Positions 26,189 to 36,561 of a stretch of DNA of 64,000 nucleotides are shown here, one piece after another. This DNA is from JAGOUU01 sp964609155 (GTDB lineage Bacteria > Pseudomonadota > Gammaproteobacteria > JAGOUU01). Position 1 is the stretch's first letter; every line of letters begins with the position of its first letter. The translations under genes and the position numbers were made by a program. The notes under the pieces are model-generated. The model ran no database searches, was not told the origin of the DNA, and saw only the letters and a list, made by a program, of their open reading frames with translations. Location: positions 110,102 to 174,101 of the forward strand of contig CAZSRF010000001.1 in assembly GCA_964609155.1 (NCBI GenBank). The letters are read 5' to 3'.

Positions 26189-26277
26189 AATTCTTGTACA
26201 TCATGTATTATTTTATTTTAGCATAGGTGCGTCTTATAATATAATACTTATATACTCAGTGATTACTATGGTACTTT

Positions 26278-27258
26278 ATGCAAAACCTTATAGCTTCAAT
26301 TATATTGGCTGCTTGTCTCACCCTCACTACATGTTCTGAGTATGTTAATCTAGGCGCAGAACCAGGTGATGAACAGCTTATGATTCAAGCACGTCAAGCT
26401 TATGCTGAAAAACAATATGAGGCTAGTTACAAGAACTTGTACCATCTTGCTAACAAAAACAATAAAGAAGCCATGTATGCCCTAGGATATTTATATTATT
26501 ATGGCTTAGGAGTGGAAAGTAACCCTAAAATTGCCCAAGACTTAATTAGGCAATCTGCTGATCAAGGTTATAAACCAGCTATGAAGGCATTACGTTTGTT
26601 TTCTGCAACAAAATCTACTTTCACCGTTGATAACTATAATCAAAGTTATATTGCTGATTACTCTCCACCAAAGAGTACCAATAAAAAGAAAACACCATTA
26701 GCTCTAAATACATCAACTGAAGAAGTTCAAACAACATTACCAGAAACAACTACAGAGTCTGCTGCAAAAGCTGAATCACTCATAAAAGAATTAGCTCAAA
26801 CAGCTGATGCTACTAAACCTACAACTATAGAAAACCATGCAAAAAATAGTAACACCACCGTTGAACGCACTTACAAACTACCTAATATTACAATATTTAA
26901 ATCTCGTGATATCATAAAAACAAATGAACTTCTAACCACTGCGTCAAATAAAAAACAAAACACTTCTGCTAATAACTCATGGCTAAACTCACAACAACCC
27001 AATAAATATACAATACAGATTACGACTAGCAAAGATCAAACAGAAATAGAGAAATTTATAAGCCACAATAATCTAACCAATAAAGCGAACACTTACTCTT
27101 ATTTATCTAATAACGAAATTTGGTACGGCGCTGGTTATGGGGTATATGATAACCCATCAGAGGCTTATAAAGCATTATCTGAAATGCCCATCAATTCAAA
27201 ATCTAGAAAACCTTGGGTACGGCAATTTAAAAATATTACACCGTCTGCAGTTGGTTAG
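26278..27258 (+). CDS. Cell-envelope protein with Sel1-like repeats and a C-terminal SPOR domain
   Basis: A 326-residue exported protein. The N-terminal hydrophobic segment contains two possible lipobox cysteines (LAAC13 and LTTC19), so it may be a lipoprotein. Residues about 35-105 hold Sel1/TPR-like repeats (ALGYLYYYGLGVESNPKIAQ and following). A long low-complexity Thr/Asn/Lys-rich linker follows. The last ~80 residues look like a SPOR domain (YTIQITTSKD, WYGAGYGVYDNPSEAYKAL, PWVRQF), which binds glycan-stripped peptidoglycan at the division septum. It is therefore likely a septal envelope protein. Confidence 0.78.
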   Translation: MQNLIASIILAACLTLTTCSEYVNLGAEPGDEQLMIQARQAYAEKQYEASYKNLYHLANKNNKEAMYALGYLYYYGLGVESNPKIAQDLIRQSADQGYKPAMKALRLFSATKSTFTVDNYNQSYIADYSPPKSTNKKKTPLALNTSTEEVQTTLPETTTESAAKAESLIKELAQTADATKPTTIENHAKNSNTTVERTYKLPNITIFKSRDIIKTNELLTTASNKKQNTSANNSWLNSQQPNKYTIQITTSKDQTEIEKFISHNNLTNKANTYSYLSNNEIWYGAGYGVYDNPSEAYKALSEMPINSKSRKPWVRQFKNITPSAVG

Positions 27259-27261
27259 ATA

Positions 27262-28503
27262 CTAGCTGCCTTCTGATGCTCTTATACGAACTCGTTCTGT
27301 TCTAAAACCCATACCAATGATGTACCCCATAATTTTACTAAGAAATGGTAGCTTTTCTATAATTTTCAATATTAATGGGACTTCAAATAATTTATTTTTA
27401 TCTATAATTTTATAAATCAGATTTTTGTGCATCTGAATTTGCATTTTTTGCGTCCATTTTGTAGGCCATTCACGTCTTTTTTGAACTAGTTTTAAATCGT
27501 CTATACTTACTGTTTTATATATTAATTTTTCAGCTAAAATATTATTGACTGCAATAGCGTCTTGAATCGCTAAATTAATACCAACACCACCTACAGGTGA
27601 CATTGCATGAGCACTGTCACCTATACACAACAAACCATCACAATACCATTTTTCTAAACGATTTATTTGTACACTTAATAATTTTACTTTATCCCACGAG
27701 TCTAATTCACCTAGTCTATCTTCTAAGAACTTATTATCTTTAATTATCTGTTTTTTGAAGCTTGTAAGCCCTAAATTTTTTATATCTTCAAATTGATCTT
27801 TAGGGATCACAAAAGCACATTGCCAATAAGTACCTCTGTTGATTATAACCATCATTTGACCTTGTGATAACGCACCAAATGTTTCATCTGAATCCATAAT
27901 GTTACGACTTAATCGAAACCATAATACATCTATTGCGACACCATAATTAATTAAATTTAATCCCATTTTTTCATGAATTACTTCACGGACTCTAGAATGC
28001 CGACCATCAGCACCTATCACTAGCTCACTGTTTATCTGTATATTTTCATTATTGATTTTAGCGACAACGCCAGTAACTTTATTTTTCAATATCAACACAT
28101 CAAGCACTTCAGCTTGCATAATAATTCTAAAATTAGGGAATTCATTTGCTTGATCAAGTATAAAATTAAGAAAATCCCATTGCGGCATCATAATCATATA
28201 AGGAGGTTTAGTAAATCTCCCCATAAGATCCACCATAGTGATCATCTTATTTTGTACTTTGACAGAAACTTTCTTGATTTTTTGATGAGGTTTTTGCAAG
28301 AATTTATCTAATAAACCAAGCTCCTGCATTGCCCGCAATGTTGATGGATGTACAGTATCTCCACGAAAATCTCTAAAAAAATCAGCATGTTTTTCTAATA
28401 CTATAACGTCAATTCCCTGACGCGCTAATAAGTAGCCTGTCATTAGTCCCGCCGGCCCACCACCAGTAATACAACATGTCGTTGTTAATTCACTTTCAGA
28501 CAT
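27262..28503 (-). CDS. FAD-dependent monooxygenase
   Basis: A 413-residue flavoprotein of the p-hydroxybenzoate hydroxylase fold. The dinucleotide-binding GGGPAGLMTGYLLA is at residues about 13-26, the FAD/NADPH motif GADGRHSRVRE is near 165-175, and GDSAHAMSPVGGVGINLAIQDA is near 285-306. It lacks a membrane anchor. It might act in ubiquinone hydroxylation, but UbiH/UbiI/UbiF signatures are not clear. Its neighbours give no pathway. It converges on the SPOR gene with 3 bp between the stops. Confidence 0.9.
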   Translation of the reverse strand: MSESELTTTCCITGGGPAGLMTGYLLARQGIDVIVLEKHADFFRDFRGDTVHPSTLRAMQELGLLDKFLQKPHQKIKKVSVKVQNKMITMVDLMGRFTKPPYMIMMPQWDFLNFILDQANEFPNFRIIMQAEVLDVLILKNKVTGVVAKINNENIQINSELVIGADGRHSRVREVIHEKMGLNLINYGVAIDVLWFRLSRNIMDSDETFGALSQGQMMVIINRGTYWQCAFVIPKDQFEDIKNLGLTSFKKQIIKDNKFLEDRLGELDSWDKVKLLSVQINRLEKWYCDGLLCIGDSAHAMSPVGGVGINLAIQDAIAVNNILAEKLIYKTVSIDDLKLVQKRREWPTKWTQKMQIQMHKNLIYKIIDKNKLFEVPLILKIIEKLPFLSKIMGYIIGMGFRTERVRIRASEGS

Positions 28504-28622
28504 AGTATTAATTCCATTTAGTTACTTCTTTAAGTATCTCAAATTGTTATTGTATGACGCTATTTTTTCAGATAGAATCACTGGTGATTTGTTGTTGCGT
28601 AGTTATTAGCTTTATATAGTTT

Positions 28623-28973
28623 ATGCCAAAATTATCTCTCAATTCAACTCTCAAAATTGTTAATTATAGCCTAAGTCTTAGCCTGGGTATAACTACAGGG
28701 TGCTTATTGGTATACAAAGCTAAGGCACCAGCATTACCTAGCATTGCGTTTGCTTTAGCTACTGTGACAATTGCAACACAACTGATTCAGTGTGTCTTTT
28801 TAGCTCTATCGGCACTGATTGCGAAAATCGCCATAGTTAAAACTGCCATTGACAATTATCGTTTGCAAAACAGAGTCGCTGAGTCTCCTGGTAACACAGA
28901 GGTACCAGGCCCAACGGAGCACTCAAGTTTAATACTTCCTCCTCTGTATCCGTGTGCCTTTAAATTAAATTAG
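28623..28973 (+). CDS. Small membrane protein, unknown
   Basis: A 116-residue protein with two predicted membrane helices (residues about 15-30 and 35-80, the second long and Ala/Ile-rich) and a Pro-rich soluble tail. No family is recognised. It ends one base before the stop of the convergent yhhQ. It may be a lineage-specific protein; the open frame is short but its hydrophobic pattern is regular. Confidence 0.5.
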   Translation: MPKLSLNSTLKIVNYSLSLSLGITTGCLLVYKAKAPALPSIAFALATVTIATQLIQCVFLALSALIAKIAIVKTAIDNYRLQNRVAESPGNTEVPGPTEHSSLILPPLYPCAFKLN

Positions 28974-28974
28974 A

Positions 28975-29595
28975 TTATAATGGCTTAAACTGCAGACGCA
29001 AAAACCTATTCAAAATGACACCATACAATGGCACAAAGCACGCTAGAGTAAAAAAGTATTTGAAACAAAATTCAACTTCGGCGATTTCAAACCAATGATC
29101 TCTTAAAACAGGATTTTCTGAGTTATAAAAAGCTAGAAAGAAAAATACCATTGTATCTACTAAATTACCTAAACCACTAGCAACTGTCGGTGCTACCCAC
29201 CATTTACTATTAACACGCAATTTCTGAAAGATCATAACATCTAGGAATTGACCCATTATATAAGCCATAAAACAGGCGAAAGAAATTCTAAATGCGGTAA
29301 AATTAAAAATTGCCAAGCTTTCTAGACCATTATATTGACCTTCACTAAGTAAAACAGACATAATATAAGAGATTAATAATCCTGGTAGCATAGCCTTGAT
29401 GATAACTGCTTTGGCGTTATTCTGACCAAGTAACCTTATTGTTAAATCTGTCGTGATAAATATAAACGGGTAAGTAAAAGCACCCCAGGTCGTATGGAAT
29501 CCAAAAAGCATAAATGGATGCTGAACTAATAAATTACTAATGACAATAATAAAAATATGGACAAAAGTAAGTTTATTGATATATTTTTGTTGCAT
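28975..29595 (-). CDS. yhhQ: Queuosine-precursor transporter YhhQ
   Basis: A 206-residue membrane protein of the VUT/ECF-like family with about six helices. Typical segments are AFTYPFIFITTDLTIRLLG near the start and WWVAPTVASGLGNLVDTMVFFFLAFY in the middle. YhhQ imports 7-cyano-7-deazaguanine or 7-aminomethyl-7-deazaguanine for queuosine in tRNA. Its presence suggests salvage of queuosine precursors from the host or surroundings. Confidence 0.93.
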   Translation of the reverse strand: MQQKYINKLTFVHIFIIVISNLLVQHPFMLFGFHTTWGAFTYPFIFITTDLTIRLLGQNNAKAVIIKAMLPGLLISYIMSVLLSEGQYNGLESLAIFNFTAFRISFACFMAYIMGQFLDVMIFQKLRVNSKWWVAPTVASGLGNLVDTMVFFFLAFYNSENPVLRDHWFEIAEVEFCFKYFFTLACFVPLYGVILNRFLRLQFKPL

Positions 29596-29710
29596 AACTA
29601 ACGAAAAATATGTGTTTGCTTAAGTGATTATAGCATATTTATTCACCCAGATATCAAAATTTGAACAATTTGTCTGCATAGCATTAGCATTTTAAAATCA
29701 CTTCTACCTG

Positions 29711-30730
29711 CTATAAACGAAAAGTAATAACATCATCAATGCACTTCACTCCCAATACGGACATAAGCACCCTGTCCAAACCTAAAGCAACTCCAGAACA
29801 TTCTGGTAATCCATGCGCTAATGCCTGGAGTAACCTTTCATCTTTCGCTACCTGCGGCAAACCTAACGACTTTCGTTTGTTCAAATCATTTTCAAATCTT
29901 TTGGCCTGTTCTTTGTGATCAGCGAGCTCATAAAAGCCATTAGCTAGTTCAAAGCCGTTATAATATAACTCAAATCTTTTGGCAACAGGGTCCTGACCAT
30001 TGGCATCTATTCTTGCTAAAGCAGACTGAGTTACAGGAAAATCATAAATAAATGTCAACTTGTTTTTTTCTAATCTAGGTTCAATATAATGACTCATTAA
30101 CATCATTAGTAAATCATCTTTAGTATATAGCATTGCAAAGTTTGGGTCAGTGACAATATTATTAAATTGTTGATCAAATAATTCTATAAGTTTATTTTTT
30201 AAAAAATTGCTATCCACCCTATTATGGTCAAAATTTAAATATTTTATAAACAATTCTGTATAAGTAATTCTAGTACTATTATTTTCAGTTACATTAAATA
30301 TAAAGCTCAGTAACTCTGTAACTTCCGTCATTAAATTATCTACATTATAACCGATTTGGTACCATTCTAGCATTGTAAACTCTATATTATGCTGCTTTCC
30401 AATTTGTTCTGCTCTAAATGATTTACAAATTTGAAAAATTGATCCCAGACCTGAACACAATAGTCTTTTCATAGCAAACTCAGGAGAAGTCTGTAAGTAC
30501 ATTTTATTTGAAGTTTTATCATATGGGTTAATAACTTCAAAGCTATCTATATAGGGATCTGTGCCCGTAGATTCATTTAGAACAGGTGTCTCTACTTCTA
30601 GAACATTTCTTGATTCAAAAAATTCCCGAATTGTTTTATATAAGTGGGATCGCGCTATAACTGCTTGTTTTGTGCACAATATTCGCCAATACTCACTACT
30701 TTCAAATTGTCTAACTTCTTGGTTTTTCAT
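29711..30730 (-). CDS. epmA: Elongation factor P-(R)-beta-lysine ligase EpmA
   Basis: A 339-residue class II lysyl-tRNA-synthetase-like enzyme lacking the anticodon-binding domain. Motif 1 (FFESRNVLEVETPVL), motif 2 (FRAEQIGKQHNIEFTMLEWY) and motif 3 (GVALGLDRVLMSVLG) are complete. It attaches beta-lysine to elongation factor P so that Pro-Pro runs are translated. Its partners EpmB and EF-P are not in the window. It is a single gene on the minus strand. Confidence 0.95.
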   Translation of the reverse strand: MKNQEVRQFESSEYWRILCTKQAVIARSHLYKTIREFFESRNVLEVETPVLNESTGTDPYIDSFEVINPYDKTSNKMYLQTSPEFAMKRLLCSGLGSIFQICKSFRAEQIGKQHNIEFTMLEWYQIGYNVDNLMTEVTELLSFIFNVTENNSTRITYTELFIKYLNFDHNRVDSNFLKNKLIELFDQQFNNIVTDPNFAMLYTKDDLLMMLMSHYIEPRLEKNKLTFIYDFPVTQSALARIDANGQDPVAKRFELYYNGFELANGFYELADHKEQAKRFENDLNKRKSLGLPQVAKDERLLQALAHGLPECSGVALGLDRVLMSVLGVKCIDDVITFRL

Positions 30731-30909
30731 AATTTAAGTTCTGTATAGGATTTGTACAGAGTATAATAATTTTTAATATGGTTGTATAGATTACTTATCA
30801 ACTTAGTGAATTATTGAATTATCAATTTCCTCTCAGAAACCACAGGGCCTATGACTTTAATATTATTCCTGTTATGATATCAATAAGCTACATCAAGGAT
30901 TGATATTGT

Positions 30910-33456
30910 ATGCCTGAATTAAACACGCACAAATGCTACAGTATACCTGCGCGATTACTAGAACCTCTAGAAATCAGCTCTCTTCCAGAAAACTGGTTGT
31001 CATTACTCATCGCTCAGATACAACCTGATGTTACAAACCAAAAACATTTACTTGATTACTATACAAGACAGATTTCACCAACATACACTCATTATTTAGA
31101 GTTAACAAAGAACCTCCAAATTATTTTTATATATGCGAATACTGCTAGTGCAAATCCTTTAATCCTAACACAAATGCCTAAAGAAACAGATGAATTACAC
31201 TGTACTGCAGGATTCCATAATCGTGTTCAGTATGTCCTTCAATTGCTTCATTCTCCTATCTCATTTGATGAGCTTACTGCTTTGTATCGAAAAGATATTG
31301 TCGATCGTGCTGCAAGATCTCTTACTGATGACATTCATACTCATAATCTCTATTTTATTATAGCTAGAAATACTGGTTTTGGCGTCTTATCTATCAACGA
31401 ACAAGATGCTTATTTATATACAGACAATGAAGAAATAATCTATAACCATATATTACGATACTTTGAGTCAGAATACACCTTTTTTAAGATTCTGACTGAT
31501 TGTTACCATAGAATAAAAAGTAAAGCTGAAGATTTTGGCTATTTAGGAAGCAAGTCAGACAGCGGTGGATACACATATGATGAATATAATAAAATATGTG
31601 ATTTCATGAAACAAATATTTCCAAGTTTAAATTTAACAAATTGCCTTGTTTTAACAAGTGAATCTGTGGTTATAGACATTAACTGGTTCTACATTAAACA
31701 ATTGCTATTACATGAGCTAATAAAAAAAGAATATTTTATATTAAGCCCTAAAGAAACTAGTGTTCTCTTTGATTGCGAAACAGCATTAAGCAAACTCCAT
31801 GCAGAAGATTCGTCCAAAGAGCTAAGACTTCATCAAATAAATGTTTATATAAATAGTTTCTTAATTAATGCCGTTGTAGATAATAATATTTTTTCTCTCT
31901 ATCAAGAAATATTTTCTTATATAAAATATTTTTTTGAAGTTTCTGATCGAGAAATTTACAATAATATAGATTATCTTTCTTTAGCAACGCAAGTTAAAAC
32001 GAAATATCAAATTGATTTTTTATTGAAATATAGCTCCCCTGAATCTCACTTAGAAATAATTAATACATTAAATCAAGATGCCATTGAATTATATATACTT
32101 AATATTTATGATCTCACTACTCTTATTGTAGATTCTAGTGATACCATCGGAGTTTCAATTATTAATAAATTTAGCAAGGCCACATTACTGTCATTCATTA
32201 ATAATTATAGTGATTTTATGTATTTTATTAATACAACTTTGAGTTCTAAAAATAAAAAATATTTTTCTGATGTCTTAGTCTCAGAATTAGTGGCTGCACG
32301 CATCAATAACCTTGAAGATCTTAAATATATTATCAACCAACGCTGTAGTGACTCAACTATAGAAAAAATACTAATACTCCTTGGTTCTAAAAGATTACAG
32401 ATTATAATTACAGATTATGATTCGTTAATAATCCTAACAAAAAGACCATCTCTACTTAGAGTTTTTTTATATATTATTGATCCAATTAATTTAAAATATT
32501 ATCTTGCTGACAGCCATGCATTATATAATTTACTTATAAAAATACCTGTAGAGCAGCATAAGTCTATTATAAGTTATGTTAATATTAACGAAACTCCTAT
32601 TAAATTAAAAAGTTATCCTGATTTATCTTTTGTTTTAGAAAATTATCCTCACGATAGATGTATAGAGCTAATAAGTTCTCTTGATTGTGCAACATTAAAG
32701 ATATTATTAGACCATCATAAAAAAATATTAACTCTTTTGTCCTCTAAGACCATTCATGATAATCACAAAAAAATAATATTACAAAAATTATTTACAATTA
32801 ATCCTCTGGATATAATTTCTAATATTATTGATTTGACTAGACTTTTGGATGATCAAATTATACATTCAGATTGGAAACTTTTTTTACTAAGATTAATACC
32901 TGGCGCTGACTTAATCAAACTCATTACCAATCATCGTGACGTTACAACAATTTTAACTTTGTTTTTCATTAATGATGAATGTAAACAATATTTATTTAAT
33001 CTAATACAGCCTGATCTTCACAAGTTTATTACTACAACAGATCAGTTAAAATACATCTTAAATGACCATCGAATAACTCTTTATCACAAGATAGCTATAA
33101 TTGATTCAGTAACAGAGAATCTAACATCTTATATAGTAAATACTTTTGCTGATTTATTATCTTTATTTGCAACTTTTTTTGTGGAGGATCAATGTAAAAT
33201 TAAAATACTTGAACTTTTGGCAGGTACAAAATTATCAGCTCTTATTAGTAGTCAGCCTCTACATCAAATACAAACCCTTCGAGAGTGTTTTTATAGTGAC
33301 GATCAAAAAATTATCTTCGATAGCATTTGTTCAACTTTTATCAAAACTTCAACATTATTAGTAAAAAGACCTCGTGCAGAAAATACAAGCTCACCAGAAG
33401 ACACAAGGACTGATGCGGCTCAAACAATTAGTTATGCTAAATTGCGCATAGGGTAA
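30910..33456 (+). CDS. Large helical-repeat protein of unknown function, effector candidate
   Basis: An 848-residue soluble protein without signal peptide. The N-terminal ~300 residues have no recognisable motif. From about residue 350 the sequence falls into repeated helical units of about 45-55 residues with patterns such as DLTTLIVDS, DLKYIINQRC and DVTTILTLFFINDECKQYLF. This suggests an alpha-solenoid like those in many Legionella and Coxiella effectors. The tail (from about 822) is charged and disordered. An ATG with an AAGGA ten bases before is used. It converges on comF with 9 bp between the stops. Secretion is inferred, not shown. Confidence 0.6.
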   Translation: MPELNTHKCYSIPARLLEPLEISSLPENWLSLLIAQIQPDVTNQKHLLDYYTRQISPTYTHYLELTKNLQIIFIYANTASANPLILTQMPKETDELHCTAGFHNRVQYVLQLLHSPISFDELTALYRKDIVDRAARSLTDDIHTHNLYFIIARNTGFGVLSINEQDAYLYTDNEEIIYNHILRYFESEYTFFKILTDCYHRIKSKAEDFGYLGSKSDSGGYTYDEYNKICDFMKQIFPSLNLTNCLVLTSESVVIDINWFYIKQLLLHELIKKEYFILSPKETSVLFDCETALSKLHAEDSSKELRLHQINVYINSFLINAVVDNNIFSLYQEIFSYIKYFFEVSDREIYNNIDYLSLATQVKTKYQIDFLLKYSSPESHLEIINTLNQDAIELYILNIYDLTTLIVDSSDTIGVSIINKFSKATLLSFINNYSDFMYFINTTLSSKNKKYFSDVLVSELVAARINNLEDLKYIINQRCSDSTIEKILILLGSKRLQIIITDYDSLIILTKRPSLLRVFLYIIDPINLKYYLADSHALYNLLIKIPVEQHKSIISYVNINETPIKLKSYPDLSFVLENYPHDRCIELISSLDCATLKILLDHHKKILTLLSSKTIHDNHKKIILQKLFTINPLDIISNIIDLTRLLDDQIIHSDWKLFLLRLIPGADLIKLITNHRDVTTILTLFFINDECKQYLFNLIQPDLHKFITTTDQLKYILNDHRITLYHKIAIIDSVTENLTSYIVNTFADLLSLFATFFVEDQCKIKILELLAGTKLSALISSQPLHQIQTLRECFYSDDQKIIFDSICSTFIKTSTLLVKRPRAENTSSPEDTRTDAAQTISYAKLRIG

Positions 33457-33465
33457 TTTATTCTC

Positions 33466-34296
33466 TTAAAAACGTCTTGCTACAGCCCATAAAAAAATTT
33501 TTTTAACCCGAATTTTTTTCAATAATAACGCTAATGCCTGCACAGTGCTTCCTGTAGTAATAACATCATCTATAATAACTACTGATTTATAAGACGCTCT
33601 TCTGTTCAAACAAAAGGTATCCTCTAAATTATTCATTCTCTGCTTTTTATTTAAACTCATTTGAGGATCACTTGGTTTATACTTTGCTATTAAATTTGTA
33701 TCTATAGGTATATTAAATTTTTTCGAGAGATACTTAGCAATCTCTATACTTTGATTAAACCCTCGACTCTTCAATTTTTTCTCATACATCGGCACCGGAA
33801 CGATAACCTCAGGCAACTCAGAGACATTTGTAAACAGATGATTACTGTGATCTAAATCATTTTGTATATATTCGTACAATAGCTCTGCTAACAATCTTCC
33901 TTTGGTTAAGTCCTCTAAATATTTAAACTGTTGAATAATTTTATCTATAGGGTGACAGTAACCAAAAGCAATTTTTATATCTGTCCAAAGAATATTAGAG
34001 CTTATATTTGTACTATTAAACGCATGACCCATAAAATAATTATGCTCTTTGATTCCCTGACTAATACAGAGTGAGCACTGGTCAACCATAGACGGAATAG
34101 GCCAACGACAAACTTTACATTTTTTAGTTAAGCGTATTAGAAGGTTGTCACAATGAATACAGATATTCTTATGATAAATTGTAGATTTACATAATAAACA
34201 TTCTCTAGGAATAGTTAAAACGTCTTTTATAATGCTCACTTGATTGTAAACTTGATCGGCTATAATAGTTGACAATTTATTAACTAGCTTTATCAT
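33466..34296 (-). CDS. comF: ComF/GntX family phosphoribosyltransferase-like protein
   Basis: A 276-residue protein. The N-terminal double zinc finger has three Cys pairs (CLLCKS, CIHC, CKVC, then CSLC), and the C-terminal type I PRTase fold ends with the PRPP-binding loop VVIIDDVITTGST. ComF is needed for natural transformation in several bacteria; GntX relatives are required for using some carbon sources. It is divergent from bioB with 36 bp between the starts, an arrangement also seen in other gammaproteobacteria where comF sits next to bio genes. Confidence 0.92.
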   Translation of the reverse strand: MIKLVNKLSTIIADQVYNQVSIIKDVLTIPRECLLCKSTIYHKNICIHCDNLLIRLTKKCKVCRWPIPSMVDQCSLCISQGIKEHNYFMGHAFNSTNISSNILWTDIKIAFGYCHPIDKIIQQFKYLEDLTKGRLLAELLYEYIQNDLDHSNHLFTNVSELPEVIVPVPMYEKKLKSRGFNQSIEIAKYLSKKFNIPIDTNLIAKYKPSDPQMSLNKKQRMNNLEDTFCLNRRASYKSVVIIDDVITTGSTVQALALLLKKIRVKKIFLWAVARRF

Positions 34297-34332
34297 GTCT
34301 AGAAACCCTTTAATAATTACAGTTGAAACATT

Positions 34333-35358
34333 ATGTCATCTGAAAACTCTACACAGCCTGAGCTTCGCCACCATTGGACTGTTGAGGAGATTGAATCAAT
34401 CTATACTCTACCGTTTAATGACTTGCTATTCAAGGCTCATTGTGTGCACCGTCAACATTTCGAACCCAATACTGTACAGATCAGTACACTTTTAAGCATT
34501 AAAACAGGACGTTGTCCAGAGAATTGTGCCTACTGCCCACAAAGCGCTCACTATAAAACGGGGACAGAAGCTGAAAATTTATTATCTGTAGAAAAAGTTA
34601 TTGAATTCGCTAAAATTGCTAAAGAAAAAGGAGCTACGCGGTTCTGTATGGGTGCAGCTTGGCGTAATCCTCCTAAAAAAGATTTTCCTAAAGTTATCGA
34701 GATCTTAAAAGCTATTAAAACTCTTAACTTAGAAACTTGTATGACCTTAGGTATGTTATCAGATGAACAAGCAGCAGAGTTAAAAGCCGCTGGACTAGAT
34801 TATTATAATCATAACATAGACACTTCCCGTGAGTATTACGAAAAAGTTATTAATACTCGTGATTTCCAAGATCGCTTAGATACCCTTGAAAGAGTTCGCA
34901 AAAATAAGATCAATGTTTGTTGTGGTGGCATTGTGGGAATGGGCGAAGGCCAAACTGATCGCTTAAAATTTTTACAAGAATTGGCTAATATGCCTTCGCA
35001 TCCTGAATCTGTACCTATCAATCAATTAATTGCAATACCTGGCACCCCCCTTGCAGATAGCGAGAAAGTAGATCCCATTGAGTTTGTTAGAATCATTGCG
35101 TTGGCAAGAATCATGATGCCTAAATCTTACGTACGTCTCTCAGCAGGTAGAAATTCTATTTCCGATGAGTGTCATGCCTTATGCTTTTTTGCCGGAGCCA
35201 ACTCTATACATTATGGAGATAAACTATTTATTACCCCTCTACCAACTACTGAACATGATCAAACAATGTTTATGAAACTGGGAATTAAACCAGAAAAATG
35301 CTCCACTATACCTGAGGATACTTGCCACAGTGAAAGCTCAACCGCTTGTGCCAGTTAA
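34333..35358 (+). CDS. bioB: Biotin synthase
   Basis: A 341-residue radical-SAM enzyme that inserts sulphur into dethiobiotin. The CPENCAYCPQS motif (CxxxCxxC) ligates the [4Fe-4S] cluster, and later YYNHNIDTS and NVCCGGIVGMGEG supply the [2Fe-2S] site Cys and substrate contacts. RLSAGRNSISDECHALCFFAGANS near the end is typical. It is the first gene of a five-gene bio operon and overlaps bioF by 29 bp. Confidence 0.97.
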   Translation: MSSENSTQPELRHHWTVEEIESIYTLPFNDLLFKAHCVHRQHFEPNTVQISTLLSIKTGRCPENCAYCPQSAHYKTGTEAENLLSVEKVIEFAKIAKEKGATRFCMGAAWRNPPKKDFPKVIEILKAIKTLNLETCMTLGMLSDEQAAELKAAGLDYYNHNIDTSREYYEKVINTRDFQDRLDTLERVRKNKINVCCGGIVGMGEGQTDRLKFLQELANMPSHPESVPINQLIAIPGTPLADSEKVDPIEFVRIIALARIMMPKSYVRLSAGRNSISDECHALCFFAGANSIHYGDKLFITPLPTTEHDQTMFMKLGIKPEKCSTIPEDTCHSESSTACAS

Positions 35359-36553
35359 TCATACTTGCGCGATTACTAATCAGATTAGAGCTAAATTGGC
35401 TGAACATTACAAAAATAATCTTTTTAGATCGCGTCTTAAATTTATTAAATCACAACAGATTAAGCAAAAAGATAAATTAAATTTTTCTAGTAATGATTAT
35501 CTTGGATTTGCCAATAATCCAGTTATTATAAAAAAAGTTCAAGAGTTATTACCTACTATTGGCACAGGTAGCGGTGCCTCTAATATTATCAGCGGCTACC
35601 ACCATATTCACCAAGACTTAGAATTATTAATAGCAGAGCTCTTACAATGTGAAAAAGTTATTTTATTCTCATCAGGATATATGGCTAATCTTGCTATTAG
35701 TGATGTTTTATTAAAATTAGATAATAATACTATCGCTATTCATGATCACAACAACCATGCTTCTTTATTAGATGGTTCTAGACTAGCTCATTGTAAATTA
35801 ACAAGATTTAACCATAATAACTTAGACCATTTAAAAAAAATTTTACAAAAGCATAGTACTTATACAAATAAAATCATTTTTACGGAAAGTCTTTTTAGCA
35901 TGGATGGTGATTTTGCTGATTTAGAAAATATTAAAACTCTGAGTGCTAATAATAATGCTGTATTAGTCGTAGATAATTCTCATGCATTTGGTCTTTATGA
36001 CTCTCATCTGCAACGTCAAGCGAAACCAGAGCTTATTATGGGAACATTTGGTAAAGCCATAGGCTCAGCAGGGGCTTTTGTAGGTGGTTCAAAAATATTA
36101 ATCGAAGCACTAATTCAGTTTGCAAGACCATATATCTACACTACTAGCTTGTCTCCTATAGCAGCAGCTGCAAGCTTATATGCTATAAAATTAAACCAAA
36201 GCGATACAAATTATCGTGAGCAATTATTTGATAATATTTCTTATTTTAAAAAGAAATTTCAACCTACTAAACTTAATGAATTAAACGAACTATATAAAAC
36301 TACCAGTAATATTGTAAATTCAAATTATTCACTACTATCACCTATCCAGCCTATTATTCTAGGCAGTAGTTTAAACTGCATCAAAGCTTCAGAGTATCTG
36401 CTACAAAATAATATTATTACCACAGCTATACGAGCTCCAACTGTTCCAACAAATAAAGCAAGGTTAAGAATTACCTTAAGCGCGCAACATACAAAAAACG
36501 ATATAGATTTCCTAATTCAAAAACTTATTGGATTAGAGAGTATTTTAATATAA
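35330..36553 (+). CDS. bioF: 8-amino-7-oxononanoate synthase
   Basis: A 407-residue PLP enzyme condensing pimeloyl-ACP with alanine. It shows FSSNDYLGFANN, GTGSGASNIISGYHHIHQDLE, IHDHNNHASLLDG, DNSHAFG and the PLP lysine in GTFGKAIGSAGAF. The frame opens with GTG at 35330, inside bioB. A second GTG at 35348 or a later start would also preserve the fold, because canonical BioF begins near residue 20 here. Translation is probably coupled to bioB. Confidence 0.95.
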   Translation: MKAQPLVPVNHTCAITNQIRAKLAEHYKNNLFRSRLKFIKSQQIKQKDKLNFSSNDYLGFANNPVIIKKVQELLPTIGTGSGASNIISGYHHIHQDLELLIAELLQCEKVILFSSGYMANLAISDVLLKLDNNTIAIHDHNNHASLLDGSRLAHCKLTRFNHNNLDHLKKILQKHSTYTNKIIFTESLFSMDGDFADLENIKTLSANNNAVLVVDNSHAFGLYDSHLQRQAKPELIMGTFGKAIGSAGAFVGGSKILIEALIQFARPYIYTTSLSPIAAAASLYAIKLNQSDTNYREQLFDNISYFKKKFQPTKLNELNELYKTTSNIVNSNYSLLSPIQPIILGSSLNCIKASEYLLQNNIITTAIRAPTVPTNKARLRITLSAQHTKNDIDFLIQKLIGLESILI

Positions 36554-36561
36554 CGGCAAAT

